64,000 bases of DNA from the NCBI GenBank assembly GCA_023414355.1, contig JAEZOB010000022.1:1-64000 (forward strand), written 5' to 3'. Under the pieces are notes generated by a model. That model saw only the letters and a list, made by a program, of their open reading frames with translations, searched no databases and was not told the DNA's origin. Position 1 is the stretch's first letter, and every line of letters starts with the position of its first letter. Below are positions 1-7,941 of this stretch, piece by piece. The translations under genes were made by a program, and so were the position numbers. The DNA is from Bacillota bacterium (GTDB lineage: Bacteria; Bacillota; Clostridia; Lachnospirales; Lachnospiraceae).

Positions 1-120
1 CTTCTATGACTTAGCCATTGCATATCAGTCAGTGCACGTCAACTATTGAAAGCGCCGTGTACCGAACGGTACGCACGGTGCTGTGAGAGGACGGCGGTTA
101 GTCACCGCCTCCTACTCGAT
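1..120 (+). mobile_element. 3' end of a group II intron (domains V and VI)
   Basis: Positions 51-82 fold as a domain V: a 9-bp lower stem starting with the AGC triad (AGCGCCGTG with CACGGTGCT), a two-base CG bulge, and an upper stem UACC/GGUA. Positions 84-120 fold as domain VI: GGCGGT/ACCGCC, then AGGA/TCCT, and GAG/CTC closing around an unpaired A at about 113, the expected branch point 7-8 nt before the intron end (CTCGAT, about 120). An open frame from position 2 to a stop at 47-49 may be the tail of the intron-encoded reverse transcriptase; that part is a guess. The rest of the intron lies outside the window. Confidence 0.75.
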
Positions 121-300
121 TTTATTAGAAGAGTCATTCTATATAACAAATATTTTTTTGAATATGAGGTTCGCTTTGAAATAGGAATCTCATATTCGCG
201 GGGTTGCCGTAAGCTTATCTTAAGAATTATAGGGATTGCCTTAAATAGGAAGGGAATGGTAAAATAGGAGAATATAAAGGACAACCGGGGGAGAAGCAAT
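121..300. other. 3' exon and leader of the next gene
   Basis: This is AT-rich sequence directly after the intron. It has one 9-bp inverted repeat, GAATATGAG at 160-168 and CTCATATTC at 189-197, with a 20-nt loop and no T-run, so it is not a convincing terminator. A GGGGGAG ribosome site lies just before position 301. I see no gene here. Confidence 0.5.
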
Positions 301-1089
301 ATGAAACTGCATCCTAAATTGTTAATACTATTATCTGTGATTGATCTGATCCTGATTGCCATCCTAAAAGCAATCGGGTTAAGTCTATGGCAGACTCTTC
401 TGCTTATTGTAATCATAGAAATACTGCTGTATATTGTCTATGCAATCCTTCATTCCTGGAGACTGCAACATATCCTTGATGAGAAATGTGACCCGGTGGA
501 TTACTTAAGCAGGGTTCTGAAACAGAAGGAGAGAATAAAGCACAAACCCAAGCTCTTGGCACTGATTTCCATCAATGAAGCGGTAGCTCACATGCTGTTG
601 GGAGATACTTCATTAGCCAAAAGTATTCTTGCGGGTATCGATAAGAAATATCTTTCCGACCGGAACGGTACCCTACTGGTCCATACCATAGATTATATTC
701 TGTGCTGTTATGAGCTTGGTGAGCTCGAGGAGGCGAATCGGCTCTATGATACGGAGCTCCCGCTACTCTCGCCAATAACAAAAAAGTTAAAAACAGCGAT
801 GCAGATCTTAGTGGGTGAAAGATATTATTATTTGGGGCAATATGAAGAAAGTGCGAAACATTTGAGGAATATAGTAGGCACTCAGTTGACAAGTTTATCG
901 GATACCCGGTTGACGAGAAGGCAGCAGCTTGGTATTCTATATCTGTTAGCCAAGATAGAGATGCTTCAAGGGAACAGTGAGAGTGCGACTAAGAAGCTGA
1001 AGAAGATTGCCGGGCTCGGCAATAGGCTTTGGATTGCAGCGGATGCAGAACGGCTGTTACACGGGATGGAACTGGAAGCATACCAATAG
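301..1089 (+). CDS. Membrane-anchored TPR-like protein of unknown function
   Basis: A 262-residue protein. Two hydrophobic segments (about residues 6-26 and 28-50) are followed by a soluble, helix-rich region. That region has repeated Leu/Ala-rich helix pairs typical of tetratricopeptide repeats, for example around [12 protein letters not shown] (about 140-151) and [14 protein letters not shown] (about 178-191). The start follows a GGGGGAG ribosome site. It lies 83 bp upstream of uppP on the same strand and may be co-transcribed, but nothing in the sequence links it to undecaprenyl phosphate recycling. A scaffolding role is inferred only from the TPR-like pattern. Confidence 0.75.
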   Translation: MKLHPKLLILLSVIDLILIAILKAIGLSLWQTLLLIVIIEILLYIVYAILHSWRLQHILDEKCDPVDYLSRVLKQKERIKHKPKLLALISINEAVAHMLLGDTSLAKSILAGIDKKYLSDRNGTLLVHTIDYILCCYELGELEEANRLYDTELPLLSPITKKLKTAMQILVGERYYYLGQYEESAKHLRNIVGTQLTSLSDTRLTRRQQLGILYLLAKIEMLQGNSESATKKLKKIAGLGNRLWIAADAERLLHGMELEAYQ

Positions 1090-1172
1090 AAATTGAAGAA
1101 AATGCGAAGGATAAACCGTTAATAAGAATAGTAAGTAAGAGCAAAACAAAACTTGAAAGGTGTGGGAAAAAA

Positions 1173-1994
1173 ATGTTGATTGAAATGTTAAAAGCGCTGA
1201 TTATCGGCATAATTCAGGGTATTACCGAATGGCTGCCAATCAGCAGTACAGGGCATATGATACTGGCAGAGCAATTCATACAGATGAAGGCATCTGATGA
1301 ATTTATGGAGATGTTCCGGGTGGTTATTCAGCTGGGAGCAATTCTGGCCGTTGTGATACTATTTTTCCATAAGCTGAATCCGTTGGCACCAAGTAAGTCA
1401 AAGCAGGAGAAGCTTGCAACTATGAATATCTGGTATAAAGTGTTGGTTGGCTGTGTACCAGCAGGAATTATCGGAATTATGTTTAATGATTGGATTGATG
1501 CACATTTTTATAACTATGTTACCGTCGCAGTGACTCTGATTGTCTATGGTATCCTGTTTATTATAGTAGAAAACCATAATAAGGGAAGACAGGCAAAGAT
1601 AAAGAACTTCGACCAATTGTCCTACCAGACGGCATTGCTGATCGGGGTATTCCAGCTGTTAGCTCTGATACCTGGGACCTCCCGTTCGGGTGCAACCATC
1701 CTGGGTGCAATATTACTCGGAACCTCCAGATACATAGCTGCGGAGTATTCTTTCTTCCTCTCCATTCCGGTTATGTTTGGTGCCAGTGCTGTTAAGTTAC
1801 TTAAGTTCGGTTTTGATTTCACAAATACAGAGCTTGCTGTTCTGGTAGTGGGAATGGGAACTGCATTTATTGTATCCGTCCTAGCTATCCGCTTCCTGAT
1901 GAGCTATATTAAGAAGAACGATTTCAAGGTTTTTGGCTGGTACCGTATCGTGCTTGGTGTCGTTGTCGTCGGATATTTTCTGATTGCCGGATAG
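1173..1994 (+). CDS. uppP: Undecaprenyl-diphosphatase UppP (BacA family)
   Basis: Integral membrane phosphatase that turns undecaprenyl pyrophosphate into undecaprenyl phosphate, the lipid carrier for peptidoglycan; it also gives bacitracin tolerance. The 273-residue length is normal for the family. The two signature loops are present: [14 protein letters not shown] at residues 16-29 and PGTSRSGAT from residue 167, which carry the family's catalytic Glu, Ser, His and Arg. The reading frame opens further upstream, inside the preceding gene. I chose ATG 1173 because it follows AAAGGTG and gives the conserved N-terminus [17 protein letters not shown] bidirectional terminator follows at 2031-2085. 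Confidence 0.95.
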   Translation: MLIEMLKALIIGIIQGITEWLPISSTGHMILAEQFIQMKASDEFMEMFRVVIQLGAILAVVILFFHKLNPLAPSKSKQEKLATMNIWYKVLVGCVPAGIIGIMFNDWIDAHFYNYVTVAVTLIVYGILFIIVENHNKGRQAKIKNFDQLSYQTALLIGVFQLLALIPGTSRSGATILGAILLGTSRYIAAEYSFFLSIPVMFGASAVKLLKFGFDFTNTELAVLVVGMGTAFIVSVLAIRFLMSYIKKNDFKVFGWYRIVLGVVVVGYFLIAG

Positions 1995-2030
1995 TACGGT
2001 AAAGACTGAAGACTTGTATGGCATAAATAG

Positions 2031-2085
2031 AAAAGGGAGTGCTGAGGTTTAGACAATAATAAACCTCTTCCTCCCTTTCTTTTAT
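2031..2085. terminator. Bidirectional intrinsic terminator
   Basis: AAAGGGAG (2032-2039) pairs with CTCCCTTT (2071-2078), with an inner GAGGTTTA/TAAACCTC stem. It is followed by TCTTTTATT on the plus strand and by a T-rich tract on the minus strand. It sits between convergent uppP and the small gene at 2116-2271. Confidence 0.8.
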
Positions 2086-2115
2086 TCGGAAAATCAGCGT
2101 CTGTTAAGTAGCATA

Positions 2116-2271
2116 TTACTTTTCTGATCTGTGCTTTTCGTGCTTGCTTTCGTGAACTCCGATTACCTGTCCGTTCACCATACCGACATCGGCATTATCC
2201 TTGGGTTCCATCTTGCGTAGCTCGGGATTACTTTTTTCTCTGTCACGTCTTCTGTTTTTATTATGATCCAT
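2116..2271 (-). CDS. Small charged protein, 51 residues
   Basis: An open frame with an AAAGGAC ribosome site nine bases before the ATG encodes 51 residues beginning MDHNKNRRRDREKSNPELRK and ending in a Lys/His/Glu-rich tail. It is highly polar, with no membrane segment or cysteine. The sequence contains a motif-like stretch VGMVNGQVIGVHE (about residues 29-41). It is bounded by the bidirectional terminator on one side and a promoter-like AT-rich region on the other, which supports a discrete transcription unit. I do not recognise a family; small hydrophilic proteins of this type in spore-formers are often sporulation-associated, but that is conjecture. Confidence 0.6.
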   Translation of the reverse strand: MDHNKNRRRDREKSNPELRKMEPKDNADVGMVNGQVIGVHESKHEKHRSEK

Positions 2272-2402
2272 AGTCAAATGTCCTTTCTTTTGCATACTGT
2301 CTATTCTGTCAGAATGATAAATAGTATAGACAAAAGAATATAATTTATTACTTTATCTCAATTTATTCGGAAATATTGAGGATTTCTTATCAAATTCTGA
2401 TA

Positions 2403-2469
2403 TGTACATTTTCAAAAATCTATTATATAATTGCAGATAAGTCTCTATTGTCCGCAGGAAACGGACAAT
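2403..2469 (+). promoter_or_regulatory. Promoter and inverted repeat upstream of the MATE gene
   Basis: TGTACA (2403-2408), a 17-nt spacer and TATAAT (2426-2431) form a plausible sigma-A promoter. Just downstream, ATTGTCCG (2447-2454) and CGGACAAT (2462-2469) form an 8-bp inverted repeat around the expected 5' end of the transcript. This could be an operator or a leader hairpin. Confidence 0.5.
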
Positions 2470-2515
2470 CTGATTGTGGGAGCTATCATAGGGTGAATGC
2501 TTAGGAGAGAGTGAT

Positions 2516-3886
2516 ATGAGAGATACGAAGGAACAAATCAATGGGATTACGCAAGGGGTCATCTGGAAGCAGCTTTTGATCTTTTTCTTTCCGCTGCTGT
2601 TGGGAACCTTCTTTCAGCAATTATATAATACGGTGGATGCGATTATCGTAGGAAGATTTGCCGGAAAGGAAGCACTTTCGGCAGTTGGTGGTGCGACAGG
2701 AACCCTGATCAACGTGTTTGTGGGATTCTTTATCGGCATTTCGACAGGTGCGACTGTCACGATATCTCAGTTTTACGGAGGCGGTAATAAAGAAGAGGTT
2801 AGTAAAGCGGTACATACGGCAATTGCTATGGCTATTGTCGGCGGGGCAGCCATTATGGTGGTCGGTATTATCGGAGCGCCGATTGCTCTTCGGTGGATGG
2901 GTACACCGGAGGACATTATGGACCAGTCCCTGATTTTCATCAGAATCATCTTTGGCGGTATGATAGCCAACTTAATCTATAATGTAGGTGCAGGTATCCT
3001 TCGCGCCATTGGGGATTCGAAACGTCCCTTATATATTCTGATGGCAAGCGTCGGTATTAATATTATTCTGGATTTTATATTTGTAATAGGCTTCCATTGG
3101 AATGTCGCAGGCGTTGGATGTGCGACAGTGATATCTCAGATCTTTTCCGCCTGTATGGTGTGCGGCAGATTGATGAGGACGAAGGAATGCTATCAACTGA
3201 GATTAAGCAATATCAGATTTTATAAAGGAATGCTCCCCAGGATTATTCGAATTGGATTACCGGCGGGCTTCCAGTCCCTAATGTATACCTCCACCAATGT
3301 CATTATTCAGGCAAATATGAATAGCTTCGGAACCAATACGATTGCTGCCTGGACTGCTTACAGCAAGATAGACGGTGTATTCTGGATGATGATAAGCTCA
3401 TTCGGCATCTCCATCACAACCTTTGTTGGGCAGAACTTTGGAGCCGGTTTCTATGACAGAGTGCGCAGAGGAGTGAAGGTTTGCCTGAGGATAGCAATGG
3501 CGGCTTCTCTTGGATTAATTATTATACTTTATTTTGGTGGAACTTATATTTATGGATTGTTTACTACGGATCCTCAGGTGATTGAAAAAGGTATGGAGAT
3601 CCTAAGGCTTTTGGTTCCTACCTTCTGGACCTATGTTTTTGTTGAGATTTACTCGGGATCTTTACGAGGGATGGGGAACTCGCTCCTGCCAATGATCATT
3701 ACCAGCCTTGGTGTATGCGCTCTTCGAGTGGTTTGGCTGTTTACTGTAGTTCCGATCTGGCCAAGCGTCAGGACGGTTATCGTCAGTTATCCGCTGACAT
3801 GGTCCGTCACCTCCATACTTTTTATCTTTTACTATCATTATTACGTGAAGAAAAACGGAATTGGAATAAGAAGACCTACGGTATAA
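2516..3886 (+). CDS. MATE-family multidrug/cation antiporter
   Basis: A 456-residue polytopic membrane protein with about 12 predicted transmembrane segments in two homologous halves, the normal MATE length and layout. The N-terminal half contains the family pattern LFFPLLLGTFFQQLYNTVD followed by AIIVGRFAGKEALSAVGGAT; the second half repeats it around IGLPAGFQSLMY (about residues 244-255). Such proteins export cationic drugs or metabolites using Na+ or H+. The start follows TAGGAGAG. It has its own promoter and a palindromic element in the leader, and is followed 91 bp later by the TruA-like gene on the same strand. The substrate cannot be read from sequence. Confidence 0.9.
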   Translation: MRDTKEQINGITQGVIWKQLLIFFFPLLLGTFFQQLYNTVDAIIVGRFAGKEALSAVGGATGTLINVFVGFFIGISTGATVTISQFYGGGNKEEVSKAVHTAIAMAIVGGAAIMVVGIIGAPIALRWMGTPEDIMDQSLIFIRIIFGGMIANLIYNVGAGILRAIGDSKRPLYILMASVGINIILDFIFVIGFHWNVAGVGCATVISQIFSACMVCGRLMRTKECYQLRLSNIRFYKGMLPRIIRIGLPAGFQSLMYTSTNVIIQANMNSFGTNTIAAWTAYSKIDGVFWMMISSFGISITTFVGQNFGAGFYDRVRRGVKVCLRIAMAASLGLIIILYFGGTYIYGLFTTDPQVIEKGMEILRLLVPTFWTYVFVEIYSGSLRGMGNSLLPMIITSLGVCALRVVWLFTVVPIWPSVRTVIVSYPLTWSVTSILFIFYYHYYVKKNGIGIRRPTV

Positions 3887-3977
3887 TTTTATCAGATTAT
3901 AATATATAATATCTGTAATATGGAGATGATTGTACTTGAATCCATAGTTACAGAAGTTCTTAAGAATGGAGATTATT

Positions 3978-4718
3978 ATGCGAAATATCAAGCTGACAAT
4001 CGAATATGACGGCAGTCGTTATGCCGGGTGGCAGAGACTAGGGAAGGGCGAGTCGGAGAATACCCTAGAGAATAAGCTTCTGGAGGTCCTTCACAAGATG
4101 ACCGGAGAGAATGCGGAATTGAACTGTGGTTGTCGCACAGAGGCAGGGGTTCATGCTTATGGTCAGGTGGTTAATTTTAAAACAGAAGCTACCCTGAAGC
4201 TTTATGAGATTAAAAATTACTTCAATCGTTATCTGCCTATGGATATCGCAGTCCTTGAGGTGGAGGAGATGCCGGAGCGTTTCCATGCTTCCCTGAATGT
4301 GAAAGCCCAGACCTATCTCTACCGTATCGCAATCGGAGATGTGCCAAGCGTATTCGATCGGAAATATACTTATTATTGCTTCAAAAAGCCGGATGTGGAG
4401 CTGATGAAGACAGCTGCTGAGCAATTACTCGGAAGCCATGACTTTAAGAATTTTACGACAGCGAAAAAGAACAAATCCACTGTGCGGACTATTCAAGGCA
4501 TCGACATCTATCAGGACCCGAAGGAACTACAGATTACGATTAAGGCCAATGATTTTCTTCATAATATGGCCAGACTTCTGGTAGGCGCCCTGCTTGAAAT
4601 CGGTTTAGGTCAACGAAAACCGGAAGAGCTGAAGGAGCTTCTAGCTCCGGGAACAGAGCTGACAGTCGGTGCTCCCGCCAGTGCGCAGGGTTTATTCCTT
4701 CAGGAGCTGGATTATTGA
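3978..4718 (+). CDS. truA: TruA-family pseudouridine synthase paralog with Glu at the catalytic Asp position
   Basis: A 246-residue protein of the TruA family, which in its canonical form makes pseudouridine at positions 38-40 of tRNA anticodon arms. The fold signature is intact: N-terminal IKLTIEYDGSRYAGWQR, the central LYRI, and a C-terminal FLHNMARLLVGALLEIGLG. The catalytic motif, normally RTDAGVHA, reads CRTEAGVHA (Glu at residue 55). The codon is GAG, so this is not a frame artefact. A second family member at 16718-17458 has the normal Asp. The start at 3978 was preferred to 3966 because GGAG lies six bases before it. The protein could be a weakly active enzyme, an RNA-binding paralog or one with a different target. 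Confidence 0.85.
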   Translation: MRNIKLTIEYDGSRYAGWQRLGKGESENTLENKLLEVLHKMTGENAELNCGCRTEAGVHAYGQVVNFKTEATLKLYEIKNYFNRYLPMDIAVLEVEEMPERFHASLNVKAQTYLYRIAIGDVPSVFDRKYTYYCFKKPDVELMKTAAEQLLGSHDFKNFTTAKKNKSTVRTIQGIDIYQDPKELQITIKANDFLHNMARLLVGALLEIGLGQRKPEELKELLAPGTELTVGAPASAQGLFLQELDY

Positions 4719-4746
4719 TTTAGTATAATAATATTCAAACTGAGTA

Positions 4747-4807
4747 TCTGCCATACAATGCTTCCGGTTCACTACAGACCGTCAGGCAAGGTTTTGGCAG
4801 ATTTTTA
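4747..4807 (+). terminator. Possible terminator after the TruA-like gene
   Basis: TCTGCCA (4747-4753) pairs with TGGCAGA (4795-4801) and is followed by TTTTTATTT. The loop is long (about 41 nt), so this is a moderate candidate. Confidence 0.4.
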
Positions 4808-4815
4808 TTTACCCG

Positions 4816-4844
4816 TTGACAAGGGATGGATACTGTGATAGTAT
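4816..4844 (+). promoter_or_regulatory. Strong sigma-A promoter for the TrmB-lysA unit
   Basis: Perfect TTGACA at 4816-4821, a 17-nt spacer, and TAGTAT at 4839-4844. It lies about 85 bp before the TrmB-type gene. Confidence 0.8.
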
Positions 4845-4931
4845 TCCTAAAAAGGAACACCAAGAAAGTACCATTAGGGAATAGCATGTTGAAATAGCAC
4901 CTAAAGAGTTTCATTCGGGAGGGAAGTGTTC

Positions 4932-5618
4932 ATGGACGAGAGTAATATCTATAAACTGAGCCTGTTCGGATTGACAAGGCAAGAGGCAGTCATTTATATC
5001 ACCCTGTTATCGAACAATTATATGACCGGCTACGAGATAGCCAAATTAACGGGCATATCCAAGTCAAACACCTACAGCTCGCTGACCAGCCTGGTCAGCA
5101 AAGGAGCAGCTCATATCGCTACAGAGGAAGCTACTAAATATCTGGCCGTTGGGATAGAGGAATTCTGCAGAAACCGGATCAAAGTATTGGAGGAAGCCAA
5201 GAAGGAGTTATCAGGGATTGCTTTTACCAATTCTAATGCAGAGGGTTATATCACGATTAACGGAAAACAGAATATCTATAATAAGCTACGGACGATGTTA
5301 TCGGAGACACAGCAAAGAGTATATCTATCCCTGAATACAGAACTGCTGATGCGTTTTGAAACAGAACTGAAGGAGCTGCTCGATCGAAAAGTCAAGGTGG
5401 TCATCATTACAGATAAGAAGCTGGAGTTACCCGGAGCTATCATCTACTATTCGGATCGGATTGATGACAAGATCAGAGTGATTGTAGATTCTATGGAGGT
5501 ATTGAGCGGACTTCCCGAGAAGAACTGCCTGTATTCTAAAAATGAGAATCTGTTTACTATTTTCAAGGACATGCTTACGAATGAGATTGAACTGCTAAAG
5601 CTAAAAGGAGGCGCTTAA
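4932..5618 (+). CDS. TrmB-family transcriptional regulator
   Basis: A 228-residue protein. Residues 5-75 match the winged-helix domain of the TrmB family (LTRQEAVIYITLLSN, then GYEIAKLTGISKSNTYSSL). The rest resembles the phospholipase-D-like ligand domain that follows it in many members (INGKQNIYNKLRTMLSETQQ, then VYLSLNTELL). Such proteins bind operators and respond to sugars or other small ligands. The ATG at 4932 is seven bases after GGGAGGGAA; the frame also contains a GTG at 4926, which lacks spacing. The stop is one base before the lysA start, so the two are almost certainly one operon, which suggests it senses a lysine/DAP-related signal. That link is inference. Confidence 0.85.
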   Translation: MDESNIYKLSLFGLTRQEAVIYITLLSNNYMTGYEIAKLTGISKSNTYSSLTSLVSKGAAHIATEEATKYLAVGIEEFCRNRIKVLEEAKKELSGIAFTNSNAEGYITINGKQNIYNKLRTMLSETQQRVYLSLNTELLMRFETELKELLDRKVKVVIITDKKLELPGAIIYYSDRIDDKIRVIVDSMEVLSGLPEKNCLYSKNENLFTIFKDMLTNEIELLKLKGGA

Positions 5619-5619
5619 G

Positions 5620-6825
5620 ATGAGTGGAGAATTTAAATTAACCAGACAGCAGATAGAGGAGTTGACAGAAAGGTACGGATCACCCCTCTACCTATATGAT
5701 GAGAGGACACTACGCACACGTTGCAGGGAAATGAAGCAGTTGGTCAGCTATCCATATTTTAACCCGAACTATTCTGCCAAGGCAAATACAAATATTGAGC
5801 TTCTTAAGATAGTTCGAAGCGAAGGTTTTCATGTGGATGCTATGTCACCAGGAGAGATTCTTCTGGAGTTGGCAGCAGGATTTTCGCCCGAAGAGATTTT
5901 TTTCATACCAAATAATGTCTCAGTCGAAGAGATGGCCTTTGCTGTGGATCGCCATATTGCTGTAAGTGTGGACTCCCTATCTCAGCTTGAGACCTTCGGC
6001 CGGAATTTTCCCGGAGAGAAGGTTGCAGTACGATTGAACCCGGGAGTCGGCGCCGGTCATCATGATAAGGTGGTCACAGGTGGGAAGAGTAAATTCGGGA
6101 TTGAGCTGGCAGCGCAAGGTGAAATCAAAAGAATCGCTGTTCAGTACGGAGTTCACATCATAGGAATCAATATGCATATCGGATCGTTATTTCTGGAAGG
6201 CTCGACGTATCTGGAGGCTGGGAGAAAGCTTCTGGAAGCAGCAAAGGAATTTACTGAACTTGAGTTCATCGATTTTGGCGGAGGCTTCGGCGTACCCTAT
6301 CATGGAGAAGACAGATTGAATCTGGACATGATGTCAGAGAGTTTGAATAGACTGATCGGAGAGTTTACGGCTCAGTATCCGAAGAAAGATTTAAAATTCA
6401 TGATCGAGCCGGGAAGATATGTAGTTGCGGAATGTGGACTTCTGATTGGAAGAGTGAACAGTGTCAAGGTGAATTACAGTGAGAAATATGTAGGTACCGA
6501 TATCGGATTTAATGTACTCATGCGTCCTGTGTTGTATGATGCCTACCACGGTATCATTGTTTACAATGATTCCGTGGAGGAGGAAGAGGTTACAGTCGTC
6601 GGAAATATCTGTGAGACAGGGGATATCATCGCAAAGGCCCGTATGCTTCCAAGTATGAAGGAGGGAGATTTTATCGGTGTGGAGACGGCAGGAGCTTATG
6701 GGTACGTCATGAGTTCTAATTATAATGCAAGACAGAGACCCGCCGAAGTCCTATTAGAAGCGAGTGGCAATTTCAGACTGATACGGAAAAGAGATACCCT
6801 GGAGGAATTGGTCAGACAGCTCTAG
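5620..6825 (+). CDS. lysA: Diaminopimelate decarboxylase-type PLP enzyme
   Basis: A 401-residue fold-type III PLP decarboxylase of the LysA family, which converts meso-diaminopimelate to lysine in the cytoplasm. Visible motifs are the PLP lysine in YSAKAN (Lys54), INMHIGS, the phosphate-binding GGGFG, EPGRYVVAECG, and the active-site ICETGD (Cys331) followed by AYGYVMSSNYNARQRP. Length is slightly below the usual 410-420. It is coupled by a one-base gap to a TrmB-family regulator, an unusual partner for lysA. Related enzymes act on ornithine, arginine or carboxynorspermidine, but the CETGD motif and length favour DAP. GGAGG precedes the ATG. Confidence 0.85.
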   Translation: MSGEFKLTRQQIEELTERYGSPLYLYDERTLRTRCREMKQLVSYPYFNPNYSAKANTNIELLKIVRSEGFHVDAMSPGEILLELAAGFSPEEIFFIPNNVSVEEMAFAVDRHIAVSVDSLSQLETFGRNFPGEKVAVRLNPGVGAGHHDKVVTGGKSKFGIELAAQGEIKRIAVQYGVHIIGINMHIGSLFLEGSTYLEAGRKLLEAAKEFTELEFIDFGGGFGVPYHGEDRLNLDMMSESLNRLIGEFTAQYPKKDLKFMIEPGRYVVAECGLLIGRVNSVKVNYSEKYVGTDIGFNVLMRPVLYDAYHGIIVYNDSVEEEEVTVVGNICETGDIIAKARMLPSMKEGDFIGVETAGAYGYVMSSNYNARQRPAEVLLEASGNFRLIRKRDTLEELVRQL

Positions 6826-6842
6826 ACTCTATAAGATGCTTC

Positions 6843-7382
6843 CTATAAGCTGTAGAATAATGCCCTTTTTGTCTCCAGGATCCAATCCAATTCATTCTGG
6901 AAGGAAGAGATCACATTCTCGGCAATTCTGTCCCACAGGATATATTCTCTGCTGGAAGGGTCTAAACCGGGGGTGCACCGCCGCTTTTTCTCCTGATGCA
7001 TGACAAGCTGAAGACGTATTTCATCCTCATAATCTTGAAATAGTTTCAGTAGCTCATCATCCTTCAGCAGATTTGACCAGGACAGTCGGATCAGAAAGGG
7101 TTTTTTAAACTCGGGTGCTTCACAGGAAGAGACAATCCAGCGCTTTAGACTCTCGATTCCTGCTTCTGTTATGGTATAGATTTTCTTCGAAGGAGCCCCC
7201 TCCTGGTGGATAGTTTCATTTTGAACGAGTCCTTCCTCCTGCAGCTGCAGCAGAGATTTATAGATCTGGTTATTGTTACCGGACCAATACATTACAGAGG
7301 ATTCCTCAAAGAGCTTTTTTAAATCATAGCCAGTGGATGGCTTTGTACTTAAAAATCCAAGAATTGCATATTGAATAGACAT
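6843..7382 (-). CDS. PadR-family transcriptional regulator
   Basis: A 179-residue protein. The N-terminal 80 residues are a PadR winged helix (YAILGFLSTKPSTGYDLKKL, then QIYKSLLQLQEEGLV and KKIYTITEAGIESLKRWI). The C-terminal half is the alpha-helical dimerisation domain of the AphA/Vir-type. PadR proteins repress genes in response to phenolics, drugs or stress. The ATG follows AGGAGGTAGCTC. It ends 17 bp from the convergent lysA end. A 7-bp palindrome just upstream of it (7433-7452) is a candidate self-operator. No target is obvious nearby. Confidence 0.9.
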   Translation of the reverse strand: MSIQYAILGFLSTKPSTGYDLKKLFEESSVMYWSGNNNQIYKSLLQLQEEGLVQNETIHQEGAPSKKIYTITEAGIESLKRWIVSSCEAPEFKKPFLIRLSWSNLLKDDELLKLFQDYEDEIRLQLVMHQEKKRRCTPGLDPSSREYILWDRIAENVISSFQNELDWILETKRALFYSL

Positions 7383-7410
7383 GAGCTACCTCCTATCGTT
7401 GGGGGAATAA

Positions 7411-7473
7411 AACAGCCTGATTATGTTACTTTTAACCTATTTAATTAGGTTATTTGTATCATACTCAGGCTGT
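7411..7473 (-). terminator. amtB-glnB operon terminator enclosing a palindrome upstream of padR
   Basis: On the minus strand, AACAGCCTGA pairs with TCAGGCTGTT and is followed by TTATT. Inside the hairpin lies a second palindrome, TAACCTA (7433-7439) and TAGGTTA (7446-7452). The outer stem suits termination of amtB-glnB; the inner palindrome resembles an operator for the padR gene that starts 50 bp further on. Confidence 0.55.
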
Positions 7474-7537
7474 TCTGTCAATCGTATTTTAGGAGTCTGT
7501 TACTTACATTACATTCTAAGTCTTTGTTAAATTGCAG

Positions 7538-7591
7538 TGCATTTTAATGGTTTATTAAATTGCGATGCATTTTAATGGTTTATTAAATTGC
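7538..7591 (-). repeat. 28-bp tandem duplication overlapping the end of glnB
   Basis: A 26-nt unit beginning TGCATTTTAATGG occurs at 7538-7563 and again at 7566-7591 (28-bp period), with a partial third copy at about 7525-7536. The copy nearest glnB contains its last two codons and stop, so the array looks like serial duplication of the gene's 3' end. Confidence 0.85.
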
Positions 7592-7921
7592 ATTGTCTCC
7601 ATGCTCTCTGGTGCGAATTCGGATACAGTCAAGGACATCAACGATAAAGATCTTGCCATCACCCATTTCTCCGGTTCCGACAGTATCGATGATGGCATCG
7701 ACAACCTCATCAACTCTATCATCAGGAACTACAATTTTCACCTCTATTTTGGGGAGTGTATTCAATATGATTTCATTACCACGGACATATTCGGTATGGC
7801 CATATTGTTTGCCGCAGCCGAGAACCTGATTGATGGTAAGTCCATTCACCTTAATCCGCAGCATTTCTGCCTTCAAATCCTCCAATGCTTCTGGTCTGAT
7901 GATTGCTTCGATTTTTTTCAT
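7583..7921 (-). CDS. glnB: PII nitrogen-signalling protein (GlnB/GlnK type)
   Basis: A 112-residue trimeric PII protein that senses 2-oxoglutarate and ATP/ADP and gates AmtB. Visible features: N-terminal MKKIEAIIRPEALEDLK, the T-loop GCGKQYGHTEYVRGNE, the B-loop TGEMGDGKIFI (about 83-93), and the C-terminal RIRTRE. Numbering matches E. coli GlnB, and the uridylylation site Tyr51 is Ile here, so control by GlnD-type uridylylation is not expected. It lies 20 bp downstream of amtB on the same strand, as expected for a GlnK-like partner. GGAGG precedes the ATG. Its last codons are duplicated in a downstream repeat. Confidence 0.95.
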   Translation of the reverse strand: MKKIEAIIRPEALEDLKAEMLRIKVNGLTINQVLGCGKQYGHTEYVRGNEIILNTLPKIEVKIVVPDDRVDEVVDAIIDTVGTGEMGDGKIFIVDVLDCIRIRTREHGDNAI

Positions 7922-7941
7922 GTATTCATCCTCCTATCTTA

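Noticed and set aside
46..416. Overlapping open frames on both strands (73 and 104 residues)
   Set aside because: They cross the intron RNA and the start of the TPR gene, have no ribosome site and no recognisable pattern.
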